DNA of 64,000 nt from Pohlia nutans. Its lineage: Eukaryota; Streptophyta; Bryopsida; Bryales; Mniaceae. This document shows, in pieces, positions 52,544-63,171 of the stretch. A program made the position numbers and the translations under genes. The notes under the pieces are model-generated. The model was given only the letters and a program-made list of their open reading frames with translations. It was not told where the DNA came from and did no database searches. How positions within the stretch are numbered: position 1 is the stretch's first letter; each line of letters begins with the position of its first letter. The stretch spans positions 49,691,811 to 49,755,810 of the forward strand of contig CM040085.1 of the NCBI GenBank assembly GCA_022496805.1. The letters are read 5' to 3'.

Positions 52544-55500
52544 CTCCCACTTTGCAAATAGCCAAAGCCTTCGAGCCCAAATGCTATCACTAGTCTTTGA
52601 TGTCGATCTCTCGCAAGAGCCTTTGTCAGCACGTCCGCCACCATGTGCTCCGTTGGACAATACTTCAACTCTATCACCTTCATCTCTAACTTCTCTCGAA
52701 TGAAGTGATATTGCACATCAATGTGCTTTGTACGTGAGTGATGCGTTGGATTTTTCGCCAATGACATACTCCCTTGGTTGTCACACATGATTGTTGTAGC
52801 CTCCTCTTGAGTGCATCTCACATCCGCCATTAGTTGCCTCAACCAAATGGCCTCCTTCGTACCGTGGCTCGTCGCCATGTACTCCGCCTCAACCGTTGAC
52901 GTGGCCGTGGTTTGTTGGCGCTTGCTATTCCATGAAACGGCCCCCGATCCAACTTTGAACATGTACCCCGTGGTGGATCTACGATCATTGGTATCACCCG
53001 CATAATCCGCATCACAATACCCACTCAACACAATGTTGTCACCTCCAAGACACAACCTCACATCACTTGTGCCTTTCAAGTACCGCATGATCCTCTTGAC
53101 CGCAACCCAATGACTTGAACCCGGTCTTGCCATGTGTTGACTCACAACGCTGATTGGATACGCAAGGTCCGGCCTTGTTGCAATCATAGCATACATCAAT
53201 GACCCTACAGCTTGCTTGTATGGCACATCCACCATAGATTGAGCCTCTAATGCATACTCCTCATCGGTAAGTTTCACGAGTTTGGAATTCACATCCAACG
53301 GAGTGCCAACCGGTTTGCAATCCTCCATGCCAAAGCGTTTGAGCACATCCATAACATACTTGCTTTGATTCATTGTTATGGTGCGTGTTGCTCTATCTCG
53401 CACAAACTCAACTCCTAAACAAAAGTGCAACTCACCCAGATCACTCATCTCGTACTCGTTCTCAAGCATTGCCTTCAATGCCTTCAAAGAGCTCATACAA
53501 CTTGCAAGGATGATCAAATCATCCACATATATGATCACGATGACCACATGTTGCCCCTTTTGCATGAAATACAAGCTGTGATCAGCGATGCTCCTTGTGA
53601 ACCCGATATGAACAAGAAACGTGTCAATCTTTTGATACCATGCGCGTGGAGATTGCTTCAACCCATACAATGACTTGTTCAACTTGCAAACAAGGTTCTC
53701 ATTACCTCGTTGCACAAATCCTTCGGGTTGTACCATGTAGATGTCCTCGTCCAACTCGCCGTTCAAGAACGCCGTCTTCACATCCATTTGATGCATTTCC
53801 AAATCCATGGCAGCCCCGATGGCCAAAATGCATCGAATAGTGGTGAATTTCGCCACCGGTGCAAAGGTCTCATGAAAATCAACACCTTCGATTTGTGAAA
53901 AGCCCTTTGCCACCAATCTTGCCTTATAACGAACCACATCACCCGTTGCATCTCTCTTTGCACGAAATACCCACTTACAACCGATAGCGTTGCGATTCTT
54001 GGGGAGGGGAGTCAATTCCCATGTGCCATTGTCCATCAACGATTTGTACTCCTCTTGCATGGCTTGCTCCCACTTGTTTGCATCATCACAACTCAACGCT
54101 TCACGAATCGTCAATGGAGCATCTAAAAGTGCAACGTTTGCATGCTCCTCCTCACCTTGAGGGAGAATATGATTCTTCCACCACTCGCCAAGTGGTCTAC
54201 GATTTCTCTCTGGATAACGACGATCGCTCGAGGATGCATTGTCTTCAACCGCCGTTGCTTGTGCCTTTTTCTCGCCATTCTTCGTCTTCAAAGGTCGCTC
54301 CTCAATATGTTCCTCATCACCACCATCTTCGTCATCTTCGTCTTCATCAACAATATCAATAACGGGAGATTTGGAAGATTGGTCCACAATCGCTGGTTTA
54401 TCGCCACTTCTCCCACTTGGACCATCGTCCAAATTGTCTTCAACCTTGGAATTCTCGCAAAATGTCACATCACGAGCTCGAATGATCTTCTTGGTCTCGA
54501 GCGACATGAGCCTGTACGCCTTGGTACCTTCACAATATCCAAGAAACACACATTTTGTTGCCTTGGCCTCAAGTTTGGTTCTTTGAGAATCGGGTACCTT
54601 TGCAAATGCGATGCATCCAAATGTGCGCATGTGCTCCACGCGGGGAGGCCTCCCACTCCACGCTTGCTCTGGTGTCATGTTTTGAACCGCACTCGTCGGG
54701 CATCGGTTGCGTGTGTACACCGCAGTCACCACCGCTTCCGCCCAAAGGTCCAAACTCAAATTTTGTGCATGCAACATACTCCTTGCCATTTCCACAATTG
54801 TTCGATTTGCACGCTCTGCAACTCCGTTTTGTTGTGGTGTATATGGCGTTGTGGTTTGTCTAGCAATGCCTTCTTTCTTCAATAACTCTCCAAATTGGTT
54901 GGACATGAACTCGCCGCCATTATCCGATCGAAACACCTTGATCTTGTGCTCGGATTGCTTCTCAACCAACGCCTTGAACTCTTTGAACTTCTCAAAACAC
55001 TCACTCTTTGCTTTGATCGGATACAACCATATCTTCCTCGAAAAATCATCAATGAAAGTCACAAAATACTTGCAACCCCCCATAGACGTGGTCTTCATTG
55101 GACCACACACGTCGGAATGCACAATCTCAAGAACCTTGGTTGCACGAGTTGCCCCATCAACTGGAAACGGTGAGCGTTGTTGTTTGCCTTCAATACAACC
55201 CTCACATGTGAATGAACTAGGTGCGACGTGTGATTGTGCAAGATCCATGCCACTTACCATTCCACGCAGTGCTTTCACACTCTTGACATTCAAATGCCCG
55301 AGACGACGATGCCACAACGCCAACTTGTCTTCGTTTGAACTCGATTGCACCAACGTTGCCGATTCCGCCGCGTGCATCTTGGAAAACTTGATTTGGTACA
55401 AGCCGTTGACTTCGTGTATAATGGCCACCTCCTCACGACTTGGGGACAACACAAAACACCCTTGGTCGCTAAATTCCACTCGCAAATGCTTCATCACCAA

Positions 55501-56601
55501 ATGTCGCACCGATAAAAGATTTGCCTTCAACTTGGGAACGTGGAGGACATCATGGATGGTAATTGTCTTCACACGACCCTTCACCTCGGTGTCTACGACG
55601 ATGGATCCTTTACCCACGGCTTGAAGAACCGTATCATCACCCAAAATGACATTCTTTGGAGATATGACGTGATATGATTGGAAACAAGTCCTAATGGGCG
55701 CCATGTGACTCGAGGCTCCCGAATCAACAATCCAATCGATCACACTACCATTGCATGACACGTCACTTGCCATCATTGCATACTCGTCCCCGTCATCACT
55801 ACAAGAAGAGACGCTAGTCATAAATGCGTACTCATCACCTGCATCGTTGACCTTTGTATTGTTGGCACTTTCCTCTCTCTTGCGTTTGTAGCAAAATTTT
55901 GCCAAGTGGCCCTTCTTACCGCAATAGTAGCATACCTTGTCTGTAGAGCTCCCACTGGCACCGCTCTTGGATTGCTTCGCCATAAGCGCCGCGCTATCGC
56001 CACGAGTCTCGTTCTCTTTGCGCCGCGAGAGTTCATGCAACAACCGTGATGTCACATAATCAAGAGTGAGCTCGCTAATGGGCCTACTCTCCATAGCAAC
56101 GATAAGATACTCGTACGACGGCGGCAAACTCTCGAGGAGCGTCATAACGATATCACCGTCGGTAATGTGGACGTCTGCGCCGTTGAGCTGATCCGCAAGA
56201 GCCTTGACTTTGTTGATGTGCGCCAACATGTCGTCGTTTTCTTCCATCTTGATGGTGAAAAACTTGCGCCTCAAAAACAAGATATTGACCAAGCTCTTTG
56301 CCTCATGAATATTGCAAAGCTTGGCCCATGCCTCGGCGGGAGTCTTGCACGACCGAATATGAGAAAGCTGGGAATCAGAAAGATTAAGAGCCAAAATCGC
56401 AAAGGCCTTTTTCTCTCGCCGAGTGTACGCAGTTCGTACCCTAGCCTCGGCGTCGGACGAAGGCGGTTCCTCACTACCCTCAACTATCTCCCACAATTCT
56501 TTTTCGGCCATGACCATTTCCATCTTGAATTTCCACAAGTGGAAGTTGACGCCATCGAACTTGTCTACAACCTTAGCACCTTCACCCTCAAATGTAGCCA
56601 T
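52528..56601 (-). CDS. copia Gag-Pol polyprotein of El-O, intact (1357 aa)
   Basis: Open frame from the ATG at 56601. By eye its translation is the same as that of El-N, including HITDG, NLSLDLW and GYLQSG. All catalytic and zinc residues are present. Confidence 0.95.
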   Translation of the reverse strand: MATFEGEGAKVVDKFDGVNFHLWKFKMEMVMAEKELWEIVEGSEEPPSSDAEARVRTAYTRREKKAFAILALNLSDSQLSHIRSCKTPAEAWAKLCNIHEAKSLVNILFLRRKFFTIKMEENDDMLAHINKVKALADQLNGADVHITDGDIVMTLLESLPPSYEYLIVAMESRPISELTLDYVTSRLLHELSRRKENETRGDSAALMAKQSKSGASGSSTDKVCYYCGKKGHLAKFCYKRKREESANNTKVNDAGDEYAFMTSVSSCSDDGDEYAMMASDVSCNGSVIDWIVDSGASSHMAPIRTCFQSYHVISPKNVILGDDTVLQAVGKGSIVVDTEVKGRVKTITIHDVLHVPKLKANLLSVRHLVMKHLRVEFSDQGCFVLSPSREEVAIIHEVNGLYQIKFSKMHAAESATLVQSSSNEDKLALWHRRLGHLNVKSVKALRGMVSGMDLAQSHVAPSSFTCEGCIEGKQQRSPFPVDGATRATKVLEIVHSDVCGPMKTTSMGGCKYFVTFIDDFSRKIWLYPIKAKSECFEKFKEFKALVEKQSEHKIKVFRSDNGGEFMSNQFGELLKKEGIARQTTTPYTPQQNGVAERANRTIVEMARSMLHAQNLSLDLWAEAVVTAVYTRNRCPTSAVQNMTPEQAWSGRPPRVEHMRTFGCIAFAKVPDSQRTKLEAKATKCVFLGYCEGTKAYRLMSLETKKIIRARDVTFCENSKVEDNLDDGPSGRSGDKPAIVDQSSKSPVIDIVDEDEDDEDGGDEEHIEERPLKTKNGEKKAQATAVEDNASSSDRRYPERNRRPLGEWWKNHILPQGEEEHANVALLDAPLTIREALSCDDANKWEQAMQEEYKSLMDNGTWELTPLPKNRNAIGCKWVFRAKRDATGDVVRYKARLVAKGFSQIEGVDFHETFAPVAKFTTIRCILAIGAAMDLEMHQMDVKTAFLNGELDEDIYMVQPEGFVQRGNENLVCKLNKSLYGLKQSPRAWYQKIDTFLVHIGFTRSIADHSLYFMQKGQHVVIVIIYVDDLIILASCMSSLKALKAMLENEYEMSDLGELHFCLGVEFVRDRATRTITMNQSKYVMDVLKRFGMEDCKPVGTPLDVNSKLVKLTDEEYALEAQSMVDVPYKQAVGSLMYAMIATRPDLAYPISVVSQHMARPGSSHWVAVKRIMRYLKGTSDVRLCLGGDNIVLSGYCDADYAGDTNDRRSTTGYMFKVGSGAVSWNSKRQQTTATSTVEAEYMATSHGTKEAIWLRQLMADVRCTQEEATTIMCDNQGSMSLAKNPTHHSRTKHIDVQYHFIREKLEMKVIELKYCPTEHMVADVLTKALARDRHQRLVIAFGLEGFGYLQSGSVEVG

Positions 56602-57573
56602 ATCCTTGATTGAAGGACGTACGCTCACAAAATTCAGCCCCTAGAAAGCTAAGAAAAATTGTTTTTATGATTTTTGACAATTTTGTGATTTGTGAAGCAA
56701 ATTGCACACGTACGTGCTTCTAATGCCTCCAAACTAATTCCAAACACTAAATCAGCACCTTTGTGCTACACATCAACCTCACAACACTCAATCGTGATGG
56801 TTCTTAGTGAATTTGCACAAGATCATACCACAACACCCTAACTAGGAGAATTGCGCACTCGTTGGCTCAAATCCACTCAAATCAGCACCCTTGTGCTTCA
56901 CAACACGTAATGCACCCTATGGACACCCTTGTGCCTTCCAAGGACTCTAAATCAATGCAAATTCAGCCCCTTCAAGTCCTAATTGCATTGAAATTCATCA
57001 AATCAGCCCCGTTGTGCATTCACTAACCCAAACTCAAATTTTGAGCACTCCAAGGGCATAACTCACATTCCAAACCCTTGTGCAAGAATTGCAATACCAA
57101 AATCAGATTGTAGACTCACCCCAAGAGCCTCAAAGCATAAAAGTGCCTTGCAACAACACAAGTGCACAAATTGAGAACAAATTGAGCCAATAAGCTCCAA
57201 TAAGCTCCAATAAGCTCCAATAAGCTCCAATGAGCTCCAATATACTCCAACAAGCACCAATAAGCTCCAAAGCTCCAATTCAGCCCTTGTAGACGTGTGT
57301 AAACTCCAAAAGTGCTCCAAAGTGCTCCAAAAGCTCCAAATCAACAAATGATAGCTCCAAAGTGCGAATTCAGCCCTCCAACACGTAGATCAAAGGTAGG
57401 AAGATTGTAATACCTCCCAATGTCGAAATCAGCCCACCAAAGCTCGAATTCAGCCCTCCAAAGTTCCAAATCAGCGCTCCAATACTCCAAAATCAGCGCT
57501 CCAAAGCACGACCTCCACACAATGAGCAATCTAATCTTTGACTCACGCAAAACACATGAGTGGGCCCATAACC
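56602..57573 (-). other. El-O leader and primer site
   Basis: Leader matching that of El-N, primer site at 57560-57573. Confidence 0.85.
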
Positions 57574-57891
57574 TATTGAAGGTTAGATTAGAATGCCAAA
57601 GCCTCACACAAACACTTGGAATGCATAGGAAAGAGATGATCTTTACTCATGGGCTGCCCCTCTTAAGTAGCACACCCAAGGGAGTCCCCTTGGCAAACCA
57701 TATGGGACATCAGCCCATACTCCACTCCTAGTACACTAGGATCAGCCCATATCACTTGGGAGACCCAATTCTCATTATCTCTAACTAGTACCACTTCTCT
57801 AGTTGCATGTCTAGCTCATTCGCATCATCTACTCTAGCTAATGCGCATGGCTATGAGCAACTTCAGCCCACGCAATCATCCGACTTCAACA
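57574..57891 (-). repeat. 5' LTR of El-O
   Basis: 318-bp LTR followed by GAATTGCAATACC, the continuation of the U2 leader. Confidence 0.96.
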
Positions 57892-58379
57892 GAATTGCAA
57901 TACCAAAATCAGATTGTAGACTCACCCCAAGAGCCTCAAAGCATAAAAGTGCCTTGCAACAACACAAGTGCACAAATTGAGCACAAATTGAGCCAATAAG
58001 CTCCAATAAGCTCCAATAAGCTCCACTAAGCTCCAATCAGCTCCAATATACTCCAACAAGCACCAACAAGCTCCAAAGCTCCAATTCAGCCCTTGTAGAC
58101 GTGTATAAACTCCAAAAGTGCTCCAAAGTGCTCCAAAAGCTCCAAATCAACAAATGATAGCTCCAAAGTGCGAATTCAGCCCTCCAACACGTAGATCAAA
58201 GGTAGGAAGATTGTAATACCTCCCAATGTCGAAATCAGCCCACCAAAGCTCGAATTCAGCCCTCCAAAGTTCCAAATGAGCGCTCCAATACTCCAAAATC
58301 AGCGCTCCAACGCACGACCTCCACACAATGAGCAATCTAATCTTTGACTCACGCAAAACACATGAGTGGGCCCATAACC
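57892..58379 (-). other. U2 leader, third piece, with primer site
   Basis: The distal part of the module leader, with CTCCACTAAGCTCC as in U1, a CACCAACAAGCTCC unit of its own, and the primer site at 58366-58379. Confidence 0.87.
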
Positions 58380-58697
58380 TATTGAAGGTTAGATTAGAAT
58401 GCCAAAGCCTCACACAAACACTTGGAATGCATAGGAAAGAGATGATCTTTACTCATGGGCTGCCCCTCTTAAGTAGCACACCCAAGGGAGGCCCCTTGGC
58501 AAACCATATGGGACATCAGCCCATACTCCACTCCTAGTACACTAGGATCAGCCCATATCACTTGGGAGACCCAATTCTCATTACTTCTAACTAGTATCAC
58601 TTCTCTAGTTGCAAGTCTAGCTCATTCGCATCATCTACTCTAGCTAATGCGCATGGCTATGAGCAACTTCAGCCCACGCAATCATCCTACTTCAACA
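58380..58697 (-). repeat. LTR of module U2
   Basis: 318-bp LTR that looks identical to the U1 LTR (33496-33813) and has the same outer junction to CCACTTACCATTCCACGCTG. Confidence 0.95.
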
Positions 58698-59156
58698 CCA
58701 CTTACCATTCCACGCTGTGCTTTCACACTCTTGACATTCAAATGCCCGAGACGACGATGCCACAACGCCAACTTGTCTTCGTTTGAACTCGATTGCACCA
58801 ACGTTGCGGATTCCGCCGCGTGCATCTTGGAAAACTTGATTTGGTACAAGCCGTTGACTTCGTGTATAATGGCCACCTCCTCACGACTTGGGGACAACAC
58901 AAAACACCCTTGGTCGCTAAATTCCACTCGCAAATGCTTCATCACCAAATGTCGCACCGATAAAAGATTTGCCTTCAACTTGGGAACGTGGAGGACATCA
59001 TGGATGGTAATTGTCTTCACACGACCCTTTACACTTGGTGTCTACGACGATGGATCCTTTACCCACGGCTTGAAGAACCGTATCATCACCCAAAATGACA
59101 TTCTTTGGAGATATGACGTGATATGATTGGAAACAACTCCTAATGGGCGCCATGTG
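58698..59156 (-). pseudogene. Module U3: protease to integrase zinc fragment
   Basis: 459 bp that repeat 33814-34272, including the frameshift, the VSG-VEVG-stop junction and the CCATGTG end against an LTR. It is a third copy of the module; the remainder lies beyond El-Q and El-R, outside the window. Confidence 0.92.
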
Positions 59157-59357
59157 TTTAGAAGGTTAGATTAGAATGCCAAAGCCTCACACAAACACTT
59201 GGAATGCATAGGAAAGAGATGATCTTTACTCATGGGCTGCCCCTCTTAAGTAGCACACCCAAGGGAGGCCCCTTGGCAAACCATATGGGACATCAGCCCA
59301 TACTCCACTCCTAGTACACTAGGATCAGCCCATATCACTTGGGAGAGCCAATTCTCA
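59157..59357 (-). repeat. LTR P, partial, broken by El-Q
   Basis: 201 bp of an LTR corresponding to the 3' LTR of El-K (same GGGAGGCCCC and GGGAGAGCC variants and the same CCATGTG flank). Its U5 end is further altered to TTTAGAAGG. It stops after ATTCTCA, where El-Q begins; the rest should lie to the right of the window. Confidence 0.9.
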
Positions 59358-59675
59358 TGTTGAAGTAGGATGATTGCGTGGGCTGAAGTTGCTCATAGCC
59401 ATGCGCATTAGGTAGAGTAGATGATGCGAATGAGCTAGACTTGCAACTAGAGAAGTGGTACTAGTTAGAAGTAATGAGAATTGGGTCTCCCAAGTGATAT
59501 GGGCTGATCCTAGTGTACTAGGAGTGGAGTATGGGCTGATGTCCCATATGGTTTGCCAAGGGGACTCCCTTGGGTGTACTACTTAAGAGGGGCAGCCCAT
59601 GAGTAAAGATCATCTCTTTCCTATGCATTCCAAGTGTTTGTGTGAGGCTTTGGCATTCTAATCTAACCTTCAATA
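59358..59675 (+). repeat. 5' LTR of El-Q
   Basis: 318-bp LTR with CTCATAGCC, ATTAGGTAGAG and GGGTGTACTACTT; followed directly by the primer site. Confidence 0.95.
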
Positions 59676-60648
59676 GGTTATGGGCCCACTCATGTGTTTT
59701 GCGTGAGTCAAAGATTAGATTGCTCATTGTGTGGAGGTCGTGCTTTGGAGCGCTGATTTTGGAGTATTGGAGCGCTGATTTGGAACTTTGGAGGGCTGAA
59801 TTCGAGCTTTGGTGGGCTGATTTCGACATTGGGAGGTATTACAATCTTCCTACCTTTGATCTACGTGTTGGAGGGCTGAATTCGCACTTTGGAGCTATCA
59901 TTTGTGGATTTGGAGCTTTTGGAGCACTTTGGAGCACTTTTGGAGTTTATACACGTCTACAAGGGCTGAATTGGAGCTTTGGAGCTTATTGGTGCTTGTT
60001 GGAGTATATTGGAGCTGATTGGAGCTTAGTGGAGCTTATTGGAGCTTATTGGAGCTTATTGGCTCAATTTGTGCTCAATTTGTGCACTTGTGTTGTTGCA
60101 AGGCACTTTTATGCTTTGAGGCTCTTGGGGTGAGTCTACAATCTGATTTTGGTATTGCAATTCTTGCACAAGGGTTTGGAATGTGAGTTATGCCCTTGGA
60201 GTGCTCAAAATTAGAGTTTGGGTTAGTGAATGCACAACGGGGCTGATTTGATGAATTTCAATGCAATTAGGACTTGAAGGGGCTGAATTTGCATTGATTT
60301 AGAGTCCTTGGAAGGCACAAGGGTGTCCATAGGGTGCATTACGTGTTGTGAAGCACAAGGGTGCTGATTTGAGTGGATTTGAGCCAACGAGTGCGCAATT
60401 CTCCTAGTTAGGGTGTTGTGGTATGATCTTGTGCAAATTCACTAAGAACCATCACGATTGAGTGTTGTGAGGTTGATGTGTAGCACAAAGGTGCTGATTT
60501 AGTGTTTGGAGTTAGTTTGGAGGCATTAGAAGCACGTACGTGTGCAATTTGCTTCACAAATCACAAAATTGTCAAAAAATCATAAAAACAATTTTTCTTA
60601 GCTTTCTAGGGGCTGAATTTTGTGAGCGTACGTCCTTCAATCAAGGAT
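59676..60648 (+). other. El-Q leader and primer site
   Basis: Primer site GGTTATGGGCCCAC at 59676-59689. In sense the leader carries GCTGAWTT about eleven times and the decamer array near 59985-60064. A possible GT-AG pair lies at 60130 (GGGGTGAGT) and 60608-60609 (CTTTCTAG). No gene before the ATG at 60649. Confidence 0.83.
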
Positions 60649-62853
60649 ATGGCTACATTTGAGGGTGAAGGTGCTAAGGTTGTAGACAAGTTCGATGGCG
60701 TCAACTTCCACTTGTGGAAATTCAAGATGGAAATGGTCATGGCCGAAAAAGAATTGTGGGAGATAGTTGAGGGTAGTGAGGAACCGCCTTCGTCCGACGC
60801 CGAGGCTAGGGTACGAACTGCGTACACTCGGCGAGAGAAAAAGGCCTTTGCGATTTTGGCTCTTAATCTTTCTGATTCCCAGCTTTCTCATATTCGGTCG
60901 TGCAAGACTCCCGCCGAGGCATGGGCCAAGCTTTGCAATATTCATGAGGCAAAGAGCTTGGTCAATATCTTGTTTTTGAGGCGCAAGTTTTTCACCATCA
61001 AGATGGAAGAAAACGACGACATGTTGGCGCACATCAACAAAGTCAAGGCTCTTGCGGATCAGCTCAACGGCGCAGACGTCAACATTACCGACGGTGATAT
61101 CGTTATGACGCTCCTCGAGAGTTTGCCGCCGTCGTACGAGTATCTTATCGTTGCTATGGAGAGTAGGCCCATTAGCGAGCTCACTCTTGATTATGTGACA
61201 TCACGGTTGTTGCATGAACTCTCGCGGCGCAAAGAGAACGAGACTCGTGGCGATAGCGCGGCGCTTATGGCCAAGCAATCCAAGAGCGGTGCCAGTGGGA
61301 GCTCTACAGACAAGGTATGCTACTATTGCGGTAAGAAGGGCCACTTGGCAAAATTTTGCTACAAACGCAAGAGAGAAGAAAGTGCCAACAATACAAAGGT
61401 CAACGATGCAGGTGATGAGTACGCATTTATGACTAGCGTCTCTTCTTGTAGTAATGACGGGGACGAGTATGCAATGATGGCAAGTGACGTGTCATGCAAT
61501 GGTAGTGTGATCGATTGGATTGTTGATTCGGGAGCCTCGAGTCACATGGCGCCCATTAGGAGTTGTTTCCAATCATATCACGTCATATCTCCAAAGAATG
61601 TCATTTTGGGTGATGATACGGTTCTTCAAGCCGTGGGTAAAGGATCCATCGTCGTAGACACCGAGGTGAAGGGTCGTGTGAAGACAATTACCATCCATGA
61701 TGTCCTCCACGTTCCCAAGTTGAAGGCAAATCTTTTATCGGTGCGACATTTGGTGATGAAGCATTTGCGAGTGGAATTTAGCGACCAAGGGTGTTTTGTG
61801 TTGTCTCCAAGTCGTGAGGAGGTGGCCATTATACACGAAGTCAACGGCTTGTACCAAATCAAGTTTTCCAAGATGCACGCGGCGGAATCCGCAACGTTGG
61901 TGCAATCGAGTTCAAACGAAGACAAGTTGGCGTTGTGGCATCGTCGTCTCGGGCATTTGAATGTCAAGAGTGTGAAAGCACTCCGTGGAATGGTAAGTGG
62001 CATGGATCTTGCACAATCACACGTCGCACCTAGTTCATTCACATGTGAGGGTTGTATTGAAGGCAAACAACAACGCTCACCGTTTCCAGTTGATGGGGCA
62101 ACTCGTGCAACCAAGGTTCTTGAGATTGTGCATTCCGACGTGTGTGGTCCAATGAAGACCACGTCTATGGGGGGTTGCAAGTATTTTGTGACGTTCATTG
62201 ATGATTTTTCGAGGAAGATATGGTTGTATCCGATCAAAGCAAAGAGCGAGTGTTTTGAGAAGTTCAAAGAGTTCAAGGCGTTGGTTGAGAAGCAATCCGA
62301 GCACAAGATCAAGGTGTTTCGATCGGATAATGGCGGCGAGTTCTTGTCCAACCAATTTGGAGAGTTATTGAAGAAAGAAGGCATTGCTAGACAAACGACA
62401 ACGCCATATACACCACAACAAAACGGAGTTGCAGAGCGTGCAAATCGAACAATTGTGGAAATGGCAAGGAGTATGTTGCATGCACAAAATTTGGGTTTGG
62501 ACCTTTGGGCGGAAGCGGTGGTGACTGCGGTGTACACACGCAACCGATGCCCGACGAGTGCGGTTCAAAACATGACACCAGAGCAAGCGTGGAGTGGGAG
62601 GCCACCCCGCGTGGAGCACATGCGCACATTTGGATGCATCGCATTTGCAAAGGTACCCGATTCTCAAAGAACCAAACTTGAGGCCAAGGCAACAAAATGT
62701 GTGTTTCTTGGATATTGTGAAGGTACCAAGGCGTACAGGCTCATGTCGCTCGAGACCAAGAAGATCATTCGAGCTCGTGATGTGACATTTTGCGAGAATT
62801 CCAAGGTTGAAGACAATTTGGGCGACGGTCCAAGTGGGAGAAGTGGCGATAAA
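60649..62853 (+). pseudogene. El-Q polyprotein, 5' part (Gag to integrase)
   Basis: Open from the ATG at 60649 through Gag, the CCHC knuckle, DSGAS and the full D,D,E core, cut at about codon 735 (SGDK) by the El-R LTR. CSNDGDE and IRSCFQ match El-I. NLGDGPSG is private. Confidence 0.93.
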
Positions 62854-63171
62854 TATTGAAGGTTAGATTAGAATGCCAAAGCCTCACACAAACACTTGGA
62901 ATGCATAGGAAAGAGATAATCTTTACTCATGGGCTGCCCCTCTTAAGTAGTACACCCAAGGGAGTCCCCTTGGCAAACCATATGGGACATCAGCCCATAC
63001 TCCACTCCTAGTACACTAGGATCAGCCCATATCACTTGGGAGACCCAATTCTCATTACTTCTAACTAGTATCACTTCTCTAGTTGCAAGTCTAGCTCATT
63101 CGCATCACCTACTCTAGCTAATGCGCAGGGCTATGAGCAACTTCAGCCCACGCAATCATCCTACTTCAACA
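62854..63171 (-). repeat. 3' LTR of El-R
   Basis: 318-bp LTR with GAGATAATC, TAGTACACC, CATCACCTACTC and GCGCAGGGC variants. Confidence 0.95.

Larger units (their letters stand above)
52226..57891 (-). mobile_element. El-O: complete young copia element (5666 bp), TSD GAATT
   Basis: Complete minus-strand element with GAATT at 52221-52225 and 57892-57896. It is inserted 367 bp of host leader away from El-N, in the same orientation. I saw no base differences from El-N in the regions compared. The different target duplications show two separate integrations of the same sequence, unless the assembly has copied one into the other. Confidence 0.97.
59358..62853 (+). mobile_element. El-Q: copia element, 5' part, cut by El-R
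   Basis: Plus-strand element inserted antisense in LTR P: 5' LTR 59358-59675, leader to 60648, coding 60649-62853, then El-R. The left flank is TCTCA; its matching duplication would be beyond the window. Confidence 0.93.
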
